Positions 11,350 to 19,682 of a stretch of 64,000 bases of DNA are shown piece after piece. The DNA is taken from NCBI RefSeq assembly GCF_019931675.1, contig NZ_CP082922.1, positions 1,255,001 to 1,319,000 of the forward strand, given 5' to 3'. The translations under genes and the position numbers were made by a program. This stretch comes from Nocardioides rotundus (lineage in GTDB: Bacteria; Actinomycetota; Actinomycetes; Propionibacteriales; Nocardioidaceae). The notes below the pieces were generated by a model. That model ran no database searches and was not told where the DNA came from. It saw only the letters and a list, made by a program, of their open reading frames with translations. Within the stretch, counting starts at the first letter, position 1. Each line of letters begins with the position of its first letter.

Positions 11350-11414
11350 CCGACTGGAGGTAGCCAGGCCACGTGTCCGGCGGCCGCCGGCGTGGCTGGG
11401 CTACCTCCAGTCGG
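11350..11414. terminator. Large nested hairpin between convergent hydrolase and aceE
   Basis: Arms 11350-11373 and 11391-11414 pair over 24 positions with two mismatches (CCGACTGGAGGTAGCC pairing with GGCTACCTCCAGTCGG forms most of it). The 17-nt loop contains a second perfect palindrome, CCGGCGGCCGCCGG at 11377-11390. It lies between two convergent genes and is a likely bidirectional terminator, though much longer than usual and lacking a U tract. Confidence 0.65.
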
Positions 11415-11416
11415 CG

Positions 11417-11442
11417 CTCGGCGTCAACAAGCGCCGACTTGG
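11417..11442. repeat. Dispersed intergenic repeat, copy 1
   Basis: CTCGGCGTCAACAAGCGCCG followed by ACTTGG agrees at 24 of 26 positions with 43200-43225, 32 kb away in another intergenic region. It directly follows the large hairpin. Confidence 0.6.
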
Positions 11443-11464
11443 CGGGGAGGGAGGGGCGGTCGGG

Positions 11465-14311
11465 TCAGGCGTCGCCGCCCTCCTGGCTCACGCCGGAGAC
11501 GGCGGTGGGGTCGTCGATCCGGTACTTCTTGAACGCCTCGGCCACCTTGCTCCGGTCGATCTTCCCCGCGTCGGCGAGGGCCTGGAGCGTCTGCACGACC
11601 ACCGACTCGGCGTCGATGTGGAAGAACCGGCGGGCGGCCGGGCGGGTGTCGGCGAAGCCGAAGCCGTCCGCGCCGAGGACCCGGTAGTCGGCGGGCACCC
11701 AGCGGGCGATCTGGAGGGGTACGGCGCTCATGAAGTCGCTGACCGCCACGACCGGCCCCTCGACGTCCTCCAGCCGGGACTGGACCCACGGGACGCGGGC
11801 GTCCTGGTCGGGGTTGAGCAGGTTCCACTCCTCGGTGGCGGAGGCCTCGCGGGCCAGCTCGTTCCACGACGTCACCGACCAGATGTCGGCGGCCACGCCC
11901 CACTCCTCGGCCAGCATCTGCTGGGCCCGCTTGATCCACGGGAAACCGACCCCGCTGGCCAGCAGCTGGGCGCGGGGCGCGTCGTCGGGCGCGTTCTCCG
12001 GCCCGGCGACGTGGTAGAGCCCGCGCAGCAGCCCGTCGACGTCGAGGTCCTCGGGCTCCTTGGGCTGCTCCACCGGCTCGTTGTAGACGGTGAGATAGAA
12101 CATCACGTCCTCGCCGTGCGGGTGGTCCTCGGTGGAGCCGTACATCCGCTCCAGCCCGTTCTGCACGATGTGCGCGAGCTCGTAGCCGAACGCCGGGTCG
12201 TAGTGCACCACCGCCGGGTTGGTCGCCGCGATGAGCGGCGAGTGGCCGTCGGCGTGCTGCAGCCCCTCACCGGTCAGCGTGGTGCGCCCGGCGGTGGCGC
12301 CGACCAGGAAGCCGCGGCCGAGCTGGTCGGCCATCGCCCACATCGAGTCGCCGGTCCGCTGGAAGCCGAACATCGAGTAGAAGATGTAGAACGGGATCAT
12401 CGGCTCGCCGTGGGTGGCGTACGACGTGCCCGCGGCGATCGCCGAGCCCATCGAGCCGGCCTCGGTGATCCCCTCGTGCAGGAGCTGCCCCTGCGCGGAC
12501 TCCTTCCACGCCATCAGCAGCTTGCGGTCCACCGACTCATAGGTCTGTCCGTGGGGGTTGTAGATCTTCTCCTTGGAGAACATCGAGTCCATGCCGAAGG
12601 TGCGGAACTCGTCCGGCGCGATCGGCACGATCCGCTCGCCGATCTCCTTGTCCCGCATCAGGTCGCGCAGCAGCCGCACCAGGGCCATCGTGGTGGCCAC
12701 CGAGTTCTTCCCGCCGCCCTGCTTGAGCTCGCCGTACATCTTGTCGTCCGGCAGCTTCAGCTCACGCGGCTTCACCCGCCGCTCGGGCACCCAACCGCCG
12801 AGCTCCTTGCGGCGGTCGATCATGTAGCGGATCTCCTCGGAGTCCATCCCCGGGTGGTAGAACGGCGGTGCGCCGGTCTGCTCGTAGGCGTCGTCGATCG
12901 TCTTGTCCGAGATCGGCAGGTGCAGACGGTCCCGGAAGAGCTTCAGCTCCTCGGGCTTGAGCTTCTTCATCTGGTGGGTGGCGTTCTTGCCCTCCAGGGC
13001 CTCGATCGTCCACCCCTTCACCGTCTGGGCCAGGATCACCGTCGGCTGGCCGACGTGCTTGGTCGCGGCGTCGAAGGCGGCGTAGACCTTGCGGTAGTCG
13101 TGGCCGCCGCGGGGGAGGTTCTCCAGGTCCTTGTCGGAGAGGTGCTCGACCATCTTGCGCAGCCGGTCGTCGCCGCCGAAGAAGTTCTCCCGGATGTAGG
13201 CGCCGGACTCGACCGCGTAGGTCTGGAACTGCCCGTCGGGGGTCTGGTTCATCCGGTTGACCAGGACGCCGTCGACGTCGCGCGCCAGGAGCGGGTCCCA
13301 GCCGCGGCCCCAGACGACCTTGATGACGTTCCAGCCGGCGCCGCGGAAGTTGGCCTCGAGCTCCTGCATGATCTTGCCGTTGCCGCGCACCGGGCCGTCG
13401 AGCTGCTGCAGGTTGCAGTTGACCACCCAGGTGAGGTTGTCCAGCTCATCGCGGGCCGCGACGCTGATGGCGCCCAGCGACTCGGGCTCGGCCATCTCGC
13501 CGTCGCCGAGGAAGGCCCACACGTGCTGCTGGCTGGTGTCCTTGATGCCGCGGTTGTGCAGGTAGCGGTTGAACCGCGCCTGGTAGATCGAGTTGATCCC
13601 GGTCAGGCCCATGGACACGGTGGGGAACTCCCACACGTCGGGCATCAGCCGCGGGTGGGGGTAGGAGGACAGGCCGTTGCCGCGGCCGTGCTGGACCTCC
13701 TGGCGGAAGTGCGCCAGGTCGGTGTCGGTGAGGCGGCCGGCCAGGAACATCCGGGCGTAGATGCCGGGGGCGGCGTGCCCCTGGAAGAACACCTGGTCCC
13801 CGCCGCCGGGGTGGTCCTTGCCCTTGAAGTGGTGGTTGTAGCCGACCTCGTAGAGGCTCGCGGCGGACTGGTACGTCGCGATGTGGCCGCCGACCTCGAG
13901 GCCCTTGCGGTTCGCTCCGGTCACCATGACCGCAGCGTTCCAGCGGATCATCGCGCGGATGCTGCGCTCGATCTCCTCGTTGCCGGGGAACCACGGCTCG
14001 CGCTCGGGCGGGATGGTGTTGATGTAGTCGGTCGAGCGCAGGGACGGGACGCCGACGTTGGACTCGCGGGCGCGCTCCAGCAGCCGCAGCATGACGTAGC
14101 GGGCGCGGTCACGACCGCGCCCGTCGATCATCCCGTCCAGGGACTCCAGCCACTCCTGGGTCTCCTCGGGGTCGATGTCGGGCAGCTGGGTGGGCAGCCC
14201 CTCGTGGATCACCGTCGCGCGCGGGCCGGAAGGGGTCGCGGACGCGGACGACTCAGCGGACTCCGAGGAGTCGGCGGGGGCAGTGGTCGCGGCGTCATCC
14301 TGGGTACTCAC
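11465..14311 (-). CDS. aceE: Pyruvate dehydrogenase E1 component, homodimeric type
   Basis: Thiamine-diphosphate enzyme that decarboxylates pyruvate and passes the acetyl group to the E2 lipoyl protein, feeding acetyl-CoA synthesis. At 948 residues it has the full length of the single-chain AceE type. The cofactor motif starts at [12 protein letters not shown] and ends at [26 protein letters not shown] and [20 protein letters not shown] are also characteristic. The first 30 residues are Ser/Ala/Thr/Asp-rich and probably disordered. The start is GTG. It is transcribed alone, divergent from DUF3052, with a palindromic operator over its presumed -10 box. Confidence 0.98.
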   Translation of the reverse strand: MSTQDDAATTAPADSSESAESSASATPSGPRATVIHEGLPTQLPDIDPEETQEWLESLDGMIDGRGRDRARYVMLRLLERARESNVGVPSLRSTDYINTIPPEREPWFPGNEEIERSIRAMIRWNAAVMVTGANRKGLEVGGHIATYQSAASLYEVGYNHHFKGKDHPGGGDQVFFQGHAAPGIYARMFLAGRLTDTDLAHFRQEVQHGRGNGLSSYPHPRLMPDVWEFPTVSMGLTGINSIYQARFNRYLHNRGIKDTSQQHVWAFLGDGEMAEPESLGAISVAARDELDNLTWVVNCNLQQLDGPVRGNGKIMQELEANFRGAGWNVIKVVWGRGWDPLLARDVDGVLVNRMNQTPDGQFQTYAVESGAYIRENFFGGDDRLRKMVEHLSDKDLENLPRGGHDYRKVYAAFDAATKHVGQPTVILAQTVKGWTIEALEGKNATHQMKKLKPEELKLFRDRLHLPISDKTIDDAYEQTGAPPFYHPGMDSEEIRYMIDRRKELGGWVPERRVKPRELKLPDDKMYGELKQGGGKNSVATTMALVRLLRDLMRDKEIGERIVPIAPDEFRTFGMDSMFSKEKIYNPHGQTYESVDRKLLMAWKESAQGQLLHEGITEAGSMGSAIAAGTSYATHGEPMIPFYIFYSMFGFQRTGDSMWAMADQLGRGFLVGATAGRTTLTGEGLQHADGHSPLIAATNPAVVHYDPAFGYELAHIVQNGLERMYGSTEDHPHGEDVMFYLTVYNEPVEQPKEPEDLDVDGLLRGLYHVAGPENAPDDAPRAQLLASGVGFPWIKRAQQMLAEEWGVAADIWSVTSWNELAREASATEEWNLLNPDQDARVPWVQSRLEDVEGPVVAVSDFMSAVPLQIARWVPADYRVLGADGFGFADTRPAARRFFHIDAESVVVQTLQALADAGKIDRSKVAEAFKKYRIDDPTAVSGVSQEGGDA

Positions 14312-14344
14312 GCCAACATCGTTGCACGCCCCGCGGGGCCGGAA

Positions 14345-14362
14345 AATCTACCCGCGGGTAGA
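14345..14362. promoter_or_regulatory. Perfect palindrome over the aceE -10 box
   Basis: TCTACCCGCGGGTAGA at 14347-14362 is a perfect 16-bp palindrome. On the aceE strand it runs into TAGATT (14350-14345), a good -10 box about 33 nt before the GTG. A repressor bound here would block aceE and perhaps the divergent DUF3052 gene. Which regulator binds is not evident. Confidence 0.6.
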
Positions 14363-14481
14363 CCCTTGCGGCGAACGTCGTCCACAGCACACCGTGAAGG
14401 GTTGCGCCCGGCTGGACGTTCCGGTGGACTAGGCGCCCAACACCGCACCCGCAGCATCGGCAACCCTCAGGAGGACCAGCA

Positions 14482-14901
14482 GTGAGCCCCACCACGGGCA
14501 GCGACGCAGGAGCCGCGTCCCGGCTCGGGATCAACAAGGGCATGGTGGTCCAAGAGCTCGGCTGGGACAACGATGTCGACGACGAGCTCCGTGTCGCGCT
14601 GGAGGACGCCATCGACGCCGACCTGGTCGACGGGGACTACGGCAACGTGGTCGACGTCGTCCTGCTGTGGTGGCGCGACGAGGACGGCGACCTGGTCGAC
14701 GGTCTCGTCGACGCGCTCACCGACCTGGTGGGCGGCGGCGCCATCTGGCTGCTGACGCCGAAGGTCGGGCGCCCCGGTGCGGTGGACCACGCCGACATCG
14801 CCGAGGCGGCGCCGGTCGCCGGCCTGAGCCAGACCACGACGGCCGCGGTCAGCAAGGACTGGTCGGCCAGCTGCCTGTTGGCGCCGCGCACGCCCGAGTG
14901 A
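14482..14901 (+). CDS. DUF3052 family protein
   Basis: A 139-residue soluble acidic protein of the actinobacterial DUF3052 family, recognised by the block GINKGMVVQELGWDNDVDDE and the later TPKVGRPGAVDHADIAEA. The function of the family is unknown. The GTG start follows an AGGAGG (14469-14474) at 7 nt. Being divergent from aceE and followed by lipid-CoA and peroxiredoxin genes is a conserved actinobacterial arrangement, which suggests a link to central carbon or redox metabolism by association only. Confidence 0.9.
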   Translation: MSPTTGSDAGAASRLGINKGMVVQELGWDNDVDDELRVALEDAIDADLVDGDYGNVVDVVLLWWRDEDGDLVDGLVDALTDLVGGGAIWLLTPKVGRPGAVDHADIAEAAPVAGLSQTTTAAVSKDWSASCLLAPRTPE

Positions 14902-14947
14902 CCGAGCGCTCTCTCCCTCCCTGTCCCTCACCGAAAGGCGCCAGTCG

Positions 14948-16567
14948 TTGAACACCACCATCTCCGGTCGGGTGTCCTCGGCCGGCACGTCGCTGCGGGT
15001 CCTTGCCCGCGCCGGAGTCATCCGCCCCTATGGCCCGCGGGCGCTGACCGGCCTCGCCCGGACCCTGGTCCGCTGGGGCACCGGCCCTGCCGGAGGCTTC
15101 GCCTCGCTGGCCGCCCGCTCCCCGGACGCGATCGGCGTGGTCGACGAACTGGGTGAGCTGACCTGGGGAGAGGTGCATGCCCGCTCCAACGCGGTGGCCC
15201 ACGCCCTGCGCCAGCGGGGGATCGGGCAGGGCGACTCCGTGGCCGTCATGTGCCGCAACCACCGCGGCTTCATCGACGCCGTGGTCGGTGCGGCCAAGGC
15301 CGGTGCCGACGTACTCCTCATGAACACCGCCTTCGCCGCGCCGCAGCTCAAGGAGGTCGCCGAGCGGGAGCGGCCGCGGGCGCTGATCTACGACCAGGAG
15401 TTCACCGGCCTGCTCTCCGACACCCCGGCCGAGCAGCGTTTCGTCGCCTGGGTCGAGGACCCCGAGGACCTGGACGGCGTGACCACGGTCGACGCACTGG
15501 TCCGCGACGGGTCGTCGGCGGACCTGACGCCGCCGGGGGAGGAGGCCAAGGTGGTCATCCTCACCTCCGGCACCACCGGCACCCCCAAGGGCGCACCGCG
15601 CCAGGCCGGCATCGAGGCGGCCGTGGCGATCCTGTCGCGGATCCCGCTGCGCTTCGGCTGGCGCTGCCACATCGCCGCGCCGATGTTCCACACCTGGGGG
15701 TTCGCGCACCTGGCCCTGTCGATGCTGCTCGGTACGACGGTCGTGCTGCGGCGCCGCTTCGACCCCGAGGACGCGCTGCGGGTGACCCAGGACGAGCGCT
15801 GCGACTCCATGGCGGTCATCCCGGTGATGCTGCAGCGCATCCTGGCGCTGCCGGAGGAGACGCTGGACCGCTACGACCTCTCCCGGGTCCAGGTGGTCGC
15901 GGCGTCCGGGTCCGCGCTGCCGGGCGACCTGGCCCAGGAGTGGATGGACCGCTTCGGCGACAACCTCTACAACACCTACGGGTCCACCGAGGTCGCCTAC
16001 GCCACCATCGCCGACCCCGAGGACCTGCGCGCGGCGCCCGGCACGGCCGGTCGCACCCCGTGGTCGACCACCGTCCGGATCCTCGACGACGACGGTCGCG
16101 AGGTCCCCACGGGCACGAGCGGGCGGATCTTCGTGGGCAACGGGGCGCTGTTCGAGGGCTACACCGGCGGCGGCCACAAGGAGGTCATCGACGGTTTCAT
16201 GTCCACCGGCGACGTGGGCCGGCTCGACGACCAGGGCCGGCTGTTCGTGGAGGGCCGCGACGACGAGATGATCGTCTCCGGCGGCGAGAACGTCTTCCCC
16301 CAGGAGGTCGAGGACTGCCTGGTCCGGCACGAGGCCGTCGTGGAGGCGGCAGCGATCGGCGTCGACGACGAGGACTTCGGTCAGCGGCTGCGCGCCTTCG
16401 CCGTCCTCTCCTCGCCGGGTGCGGTCGACGAGGAGGGGCTCAAGGAGTGGGTGAAGAGCAACCTGGCCCGCTACAAGGTGCCGCGCGAGATCGTGCTGCT
16501 GGACGAGCTGCCCCGCAACGCCACCGGCAAGGTGCTCAAGCGCGAGCTCGCGGAGCGCGAGGAGTGA
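14948..16567 (+). CDS. Acyl-CoA synthetase (AMP-forming, FadD type)
   Basis: Activates a carboxylic acid, probably a fatty acid, to its acyl-CoA through an acyl-AMP. The 539 residues contain the P-loop signature ILTSGTTGTPKGAPR near residue 201, the A5 motif NTYGSTE, the hinge STGDVGRLDDQGRLFVEGRDD and the C-terminal catalytic lysine in LPRNATGKVLKREL. It resembles the mycobacterial FadD2/FadD12 group; chain length cannot be judged. The TTG start at 14948 follows a GAAAGG-type site. The stop overlaps the GTG of the peroxiredoxin gene, so the two are coupled. Confidence 0.92.
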   Translation: MNTTISGRVSSAGTSLRVLARAGVIRPYGPRALTGLARTLVRWGTGPAGGFASLAARSPDAIGVVDELGELTWGEVHARSNAVAHALRQRGIGQGDSVAVMCRNHRGFIDAVVGAAKAGADVLLMNTAFAAPQLKEVAERERPRALIYDQEFTGLLSDTPAEQRFVAWVEDPEDLDGVTTVDALVRDGSSADLTPPGEEAKVVILTSGTTGTPKGAPRQAGIEAAVAILSRIPLRFGWRCHIAAPMFHTWGFAHLALSMLLGTTVVLRRRFDPEDALRVTQDERCDSMAVIPVMLQRILALPEETLDRYDLSRVQVVAASGSALPGDLAQEWMDRFGDNLYNTYGSTEVAYATIADPEDLRAAPGTAGRTPWSTTVRILDDDGREVPTGTSGRIFVGNGALFEGYTGGGHKEVIDGFMSTGDVGRLDDQGRLFVEGRDDEMIVSGGENVFPQEVEDCLVRHEAVVEAAAIGVDDEDFGQRLRAFAVLSSPGAVDEEGLKEWVKSNLARYKVPREIVLLDELPRNATGKVLKRELAEREE

Positions 16568-17034
16568 GCGGTCTGGAGCTCGGCTCGACCGCGCCCGACT
16601 TCACCCTGCGCGACCAATTCGGCCAGGACGTCACCCTCTCGGGCTTCCGCGGCCGCAAGGCGGTCTGCCTGGTGTTCTACCCCTTCGCGTTCTCCGGCGT
16701 GTGCACCGGCGAGCTCTCGGCGGTCCGGGAGCGGCTCGACGCGTTCCTCACCTTCGACACTGAGGTGCTGGCGCTCTCCTGCGACCCCGTCTACTCCCTG
16801 CGCGCGTTCGCCGACGCCGACGGGCTGAACTTCCCCCTGCTCTCGGACTATTGGCCGCACGGCGCGGTCTCGCGGGACTACGGCGTCTTCGACGAGGAGC
16901 GGGGCTGCCCCCGGCGGTCGTCCTACGTCGTGGACACCGACGGCATCGTCCGCTGGTCGGTGCACCACGGCCTGCACGAGGCGCGGGACATGGACGACCA
17001 CCTGGCGGCGCTGCGCGACGCCGTACGTCCCTGA
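16564..17034 (+). CDS. ahpE: 1-Cys peroxiredoxin, AhpE type
   Basis: Thiol peroxidase of 156 residues. The peroxidatic cysteine is Cys47 in FAFSGVCTGEL, and the fold markers APDFTLRDQFGQDVTL and FPLLSDYWPHGAVSRDYGVF match mycobacterial AhpE closely. Three other cysteines (35, one in LSCDP, one in RGCPRR) are present but not in a standard resolving position, so it is probably a one-cysteine enzyme reduced by mycothiol or a similar partner. The GTG overlaps the acyl-CoA synthetase stop. Confidence 0.92.
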   Translation: MSGLELGSTAPDFTLRDQFGQDVTLSGFRGRKAVCLVFYPFAFSGVCTGELSAVRERLDAFLTFDTEVLALSCDPVYSLRAFADADGLNFPLLSDYWPHGAVSRDYGVFDEERGCPRRSSYVVDTDGIVRWSVHHGLHEARDMDDHLAALRDAVRP

Positions 17035-17136
17035 GACCCGCTGCCGGCGCGGGCAAATCGGTGGCCGACCTGGAAATTTCAGGAAATATCGTTGAAAACG
17101 ATGCGTGCCCTTGAACCCCGCGCTAGTGTTCTTCAT

Positions 17137-17174
17137 GTCGAACCGCTGGTGACCCGAGACGCCAGCGGTTCGAC
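17137..17174. terminator. Perfect 13-bp hairpin after ahpE
   Basis: GTCGAACCGCTGG (17137-17149) and CCAGCGGTTCGAC (17162-17174) pair perfectly over a 12-nt loop, followed by TCATTT. It can serve as the terminator for the 14482-17034 operon, 103 nt downstream of ahpE. A five-codon frame ATG TCG AAC CGC TGG TGA (17135-17152), 5 nt after a TAGTGT box, lies over its 5' arm, so an attenuator-like role is an alternative. Confidence 0.6.
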
Positions 17175-17247
17175 TCATTTCCGGGTGTTCCCGCCGCGGC
17201 CCGACGTGCGCCGGGCGTCCTGGCTGCCGTAGGCTGCGTCCGCTCCC

Positions 17248-17320
17248 GGGCGCATAGCTCAGTTGGTAGAGCGCTTCCCTTACAAGGAAGATGTCAGGGG
17301 TTCGAGTCCCTTTGCGCCCA
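17248..17320 (+). tRNA. tRNA-Val (anticodon TAC)
   Basis: A 73-nt cloverleaf: acceptor GGGCGCA pairs with TGCGCCC, D arm GCTCAGTTGGTAGAGC, anticodon stem CTTCC/GGAAG with loop CTTACAA giving anticodon TAC, and T arm AGGGGTTCGAGTCCCTT. The discriminator base is A. The CCA end is not encoded. Confidence 0.97.
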
Positions 17321-17462
17321 CCCCCGGATCATCGTGCCTGCGCCGCGACGGAACCGTTCCGGCCCGGCGGCCGTCGGATCGGCGAGCCCCTGGCGGCCGG
17401 ACCGCGCCAGGGAGGACAATCGGGTGAGGGCCCACGGCGGGCCGGAGAGCGGGGGAGCTGGC

Positions 17463-17963
17463 ATGAGGCGGAGATTCCCATTCCTGGGTACGGCGTTGGC
17501 CGCGGCGCTGCTCGCCGTGAGCGGCTGCGGCGGCGAGACCGTGGCGAGCGATGCCCCGGAGACCTCGGCCCCGTCGTCCGAGTCCTCCCCGGCGGAGCCC
17601 TCGGCGTCCCCCGCGGAGCCCAGCGGCACCACGGAGACGACCGAGGCGCCGGCCGAGCCGGAGTCCACCGGCTCAGCCTCTGGCGCCGCCCCGCCCCCGA
17701 CCCCGAGCGTCAAGGTGGACGAGGCCGCATGGCGGGCTGACGTGAAGGGTCACGGCCGCTGGACCCGCAACTGGCCGCGGGTGCGCGCCGCCTACATCGG
17801 GCCCCAGGGCATGTGTTTCGACGATGCCGACGAGCTCGCCCTGTTGGTGGACCAGATGGAGGACGACGAGCTGGCGGTCACCAGGATCTCCTTCCAGCAC
17901 GCCTGCCCGGATCGGGTGCCGGTGCTCCGCTCGGCGGTCAAGAAGGCCGATCGCAGCGGGTGA
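17463..17963 (+). CDS. Putative lipoprotein with Ser/Pro/Glu-rich linker
   Basis: A 166-residue exported protein. A short Arg-rich start and hydrophobic stretch end in the lipobox LAVSGC with Cys22 as the lipidation site. Residues about 23-80 are Ser/Thr/Pro/Glu/Ala-rich, typical of a spacer that lifts a domain off the membrane. Residues about 85-166 form a small domain with two cysteines (GMCFDDADE and QHACPDRVP) that may form a disulphide. The function is unknown. The stop codon lies inside the palindrome at 17960-17975. Confidence 0.8.
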   Translation: MRRRFPFLGTALAAALLAVSGCGGETVASDAPETSAPSSESSPAEPSASPAEPSGTTETTEAPAEPESTGSASGAAPPPTPSVKVDEAAWRADVKGHGRWTRNWPRVRAAYIGPQGMCFDDADELALLVDQMEDDELAVTRISFQHACPDRVPVLRSAVKKADRSG

Positions 17964-17975
17964 GAGGCCTCTCAC
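17960..17975. promoter_or_regulatory. Palindromic operator upstream of the Asp-rich secreted protein gene
   Basis: GTGAGAGGCCTCTCAC is a perfect 16-bp palindrome 95 bp before the 18071 gene. Its core TGAGAGGCCTCTCA matches TGAGAGGTCTCTTA at 22174-22187 at 12 of 14 positions. It is followed by further TCAC copies (17973-17996). Confidence 0.55.
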
Positions 17976-18070
17976 GGAGTGCTCACGTGTGACTCACGTT
18001 CCGCGACGAGTGTGGTGCTCACCAAGGAAGAGCGCCCCGGCCGAACGGGGCCCGAGCAGAGGAGTCACCC

Positions 18071-18466
18071 ATGAAGCGCACCGCGATCTCCACCCTGATC
18101 CGCACCACCGGACTGGGCCTGGTCGGCATGGTCGCCGTCGGCCTGCTGTCCCTGCAGGCACCGTCGGTCTCGCTCGCCGACGACCCGACCGCCCGCCGGG
18201 ACGAGGACAACCCCGAGCTGGTGCTGGTCGACGACGACGGCGACGACGACGACAGCAACGACAAGGACACCCGCTCGCGCAACACCGGCATCAGCCGGGC
18301 GACGGGTGACAACACCCGCAGCAACTTCACCAAGGTCTCGCGGGACCGGGACAAGAGCCGCAGCGACAAGACGCGGGACAAGACCCGCGACGGCAAGGGC
18401 GGGGTGAAGCGGGACTGGTCGGCCAACAAGACCAACGACCGCTCGCGCAACGATACCCGCCGGTGA
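18071..18466 (+). CDS. Secreted Asp-rich protein of unknown function
   Basis: 131 residues. An N-terminal signal peptide (basic start, hydrophobic core TGLGLVGMVAVGLLSL, likely cut near residue 36 after SLA) leads into an acidic segment LVDDDGDDDDSNDKD and then a strongly basic, repetitive tail rich in Arg, Lys, Asp, Asn and Thr. There is no predicted fold. AGAGGAG precedes the ATG well. Its stop overlaps the start of the kinase gene (TGATG), so the two are made together. The acidic run could bind calcium or other cations; that is inference. Confidence 0.8.
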   Translation: MKRTAISTLIRTTGLGLVGMVAVGLLSLQAPSVSLADDPTARRDEDNPELVLVDDDGDDDDSNDKDTRSRNTGISRATGDNTRSNFTKVSRDRDKSRSDKTRDKTRDGKGGVKRDWSANKTNDRSRNDTRR

Positions 18467-19365
18467 TGACGAGCACGATGAACCACATCCGTGAGGACGC
18501 CTGGGGCCTCACCGAGGGCGACGAGCTCGCCGCCGGGCTGACCGCGCTGCGGTGGCTCGGCGGCGGGGCGGCGTACGACGTCTATCTCGCCTTCGACGAG
18601 GACACCTACGGCCCCGTGGTGGTCAAGCTGGTCCGGCCCCAGCAGGTGGACAACGAGTCCACGCTGCGGGGGCTGCGCCGCGAGATCGACGCGCTGGAGC
18701 GGGTGCGCCACCCTGCGGTGGTGCGCAGCCTCCGGCACGACCTCGACGGGCCGCGCCCACACGTCGTACTCGAGCACCTGGACGGCCCGCGGCTGTCCAC
18801 GCTGGTCCGTCGCTACGGGCCGCTGCAGCCGCAGCAGTACCTGCCGCTGGCGATCGAGGTCGCCTCCGCGCTGCACCACTTCCGCCGGCTCGGGCTGGTG
18901 CACCTGGACGTGAAGCCCAGCAACATCATCATGGGGGCGCCGGCCCGGCTGATCGACCTGTCGGTGATGCGGACCGTGGAGGACGCGGCGGCGCTGCGCT
19001 ACCCGATCGGGACCGACGCCTACATGGCGCCCGAGCAGTGCGACCCGCCGTCGACCGGCATCCCGGGCGTGGCCAGCGACGTGTGGGGCCTGGGGGCCAC
19101 GCTGCACGAGGCCGTGACGGGGGAGAAGCCCTTCCCCGAGGGCGACCCGGACGCCGACGACGTCGCCGACCGCTTCCCCCAGCTGGTCACGGCGCCGGCT
19201 CCCGTGCGGGTGGACGCCCCTGGTGAGGTCGTCGAGCTGATCGACGCCTGCCTCTCGCCCGATCCCGAGGCCCGGCCGCTGCCGCACGAGATCGTCGACC
19301 GGCTCGAGCCCGTCCTGGTCGCCCTCCCGCGCGGCCACCTGGCGGGCTTCCGGCTGAAGGGCTGA
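18466..19365 (+). CDS. Soluble serine/threonine protein kinase
   Basis: A 299-residue Hanks-type kinase without membrane segment or external domain. The visible parts are the Gly-rich loop LGGGAAYDVYLA, ATP-binding Lys54 (VVVKLVRP), helix C Glu73, the catalytic loop HLDVKPSNI with Asp148, Lys150 and Asn153, and the activation-segment end GTDAYMAPEQ. The magnesium-binding DFG motif is replaced by DLS (Asp164 kept), so activity is likely but the motif is unusual. The start is chosen as the ATG in TGATG; GTG at 18463 and ATG at 18478 are alternatives. Coupling to a secreted Asp-rich protein suggests a shared envelope-related job. Confidence 0.9.
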   Translation: MTSTMNHIREDAWGLTEGDELAAGLTALRWLGGGAAYDVYLAFDEDTYGPVVVKLVRPQQVDNESTLRGLRREIDALERVRHPAVVRSLRHDLDGPRPHVVLEHLDGPRLSTLVRRYGPLQPQQYLPLAIEVASALHHFRRLGLVHLDVKPSNIIMGAPARLIDLSVMRTVEDAAALRYPIGTDAYMAPEQCDPPSTGIPGVASDVWGLGATLHEAVTGEKPFPEGDPDADDVADRFPQLVTAPAPVRVDAPGEVVELIDACLSPDPEARPLPHEIVDRLEPVLVALPRGHLAGFRLKG

Positions 19366-19375
19366 GGCGGCGCCT

Positions 19376-19437
19376 GTCCCACCCGTCCCGCGCACTCGTC
19401 CCACCTGGCCCGCACCACTCGTCCCACCCGTCCCGCA
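19376..19437. repeat. Short imperfect tandem repeat, three units
   Basis: GTCCCACC recurs at 19376, 19398 and 19421 (periods 22 and 23), each followed by a variant of CGTCCCGC. It begins just after the kinase stop. No function is evident. Confidence 0.5.
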
Positions 19438-19440
19438 TTT

Positions 19441-19518
19441 ACCAGGTAGTCGCGTCGCTGCGTCGCCGTACCTGGCAGATTCACCCTGCAGAGCGACGCT
19501 TTCTCGCGACTACCTGGT
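19441..19518. terminator. Long hairpin after the kinase gene
   Basis: ACCAGGTAGTCGCG (19441-19454) and CGCGACTACCTGGT (19505-19518) pair perfectly. After a one-sided bulge, TCGCT (19455-19459) pairs with AGCGA (19492-19496). It is the first of two hairpins in the 317-bp gap between the convergent kinase and response-regulator genes; apart from these and the tandem repeat I see nothing else in that gap. Confidence 0.55.
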
Positions 19519-19600
19519 CAATGGACGCGGCGGCCGGCGGGCGGCGGGCGGCGGGCACGTTCCGGCGCGGCACCTACCAGAACCCGGGCCCTTGGAGAGG

Positions 19601-19631
19601 ACGTTGTGGTGCCACCCGCACCACAACGTCG
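19601..19631. terminator. Perfect 12-bp hairpin before the response-regulator 3' end
   Basis: GACGTTGTGGTG (19601-19612) pairs with CACCACAACGTC (19620-19631) over a 7-nt loop. It lies 51 nt past the response-regulator stop and probably terminates that minus-strand operon. Confidence 0.65.
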
Positions 19632-19682
19632 GGGCGCGCCATCCCGGGATGTGGGAGGCGACCCACCACAGCGGGTGCGGCG

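Noticed and set aside
10295-14485. 1396-residue open frame on the plus strand across the hydrolase and opposite aceE
   Set aside because: It is a shadow of third-position GC bias; it lacks protein-like composition and overlaps two well-supported genes.
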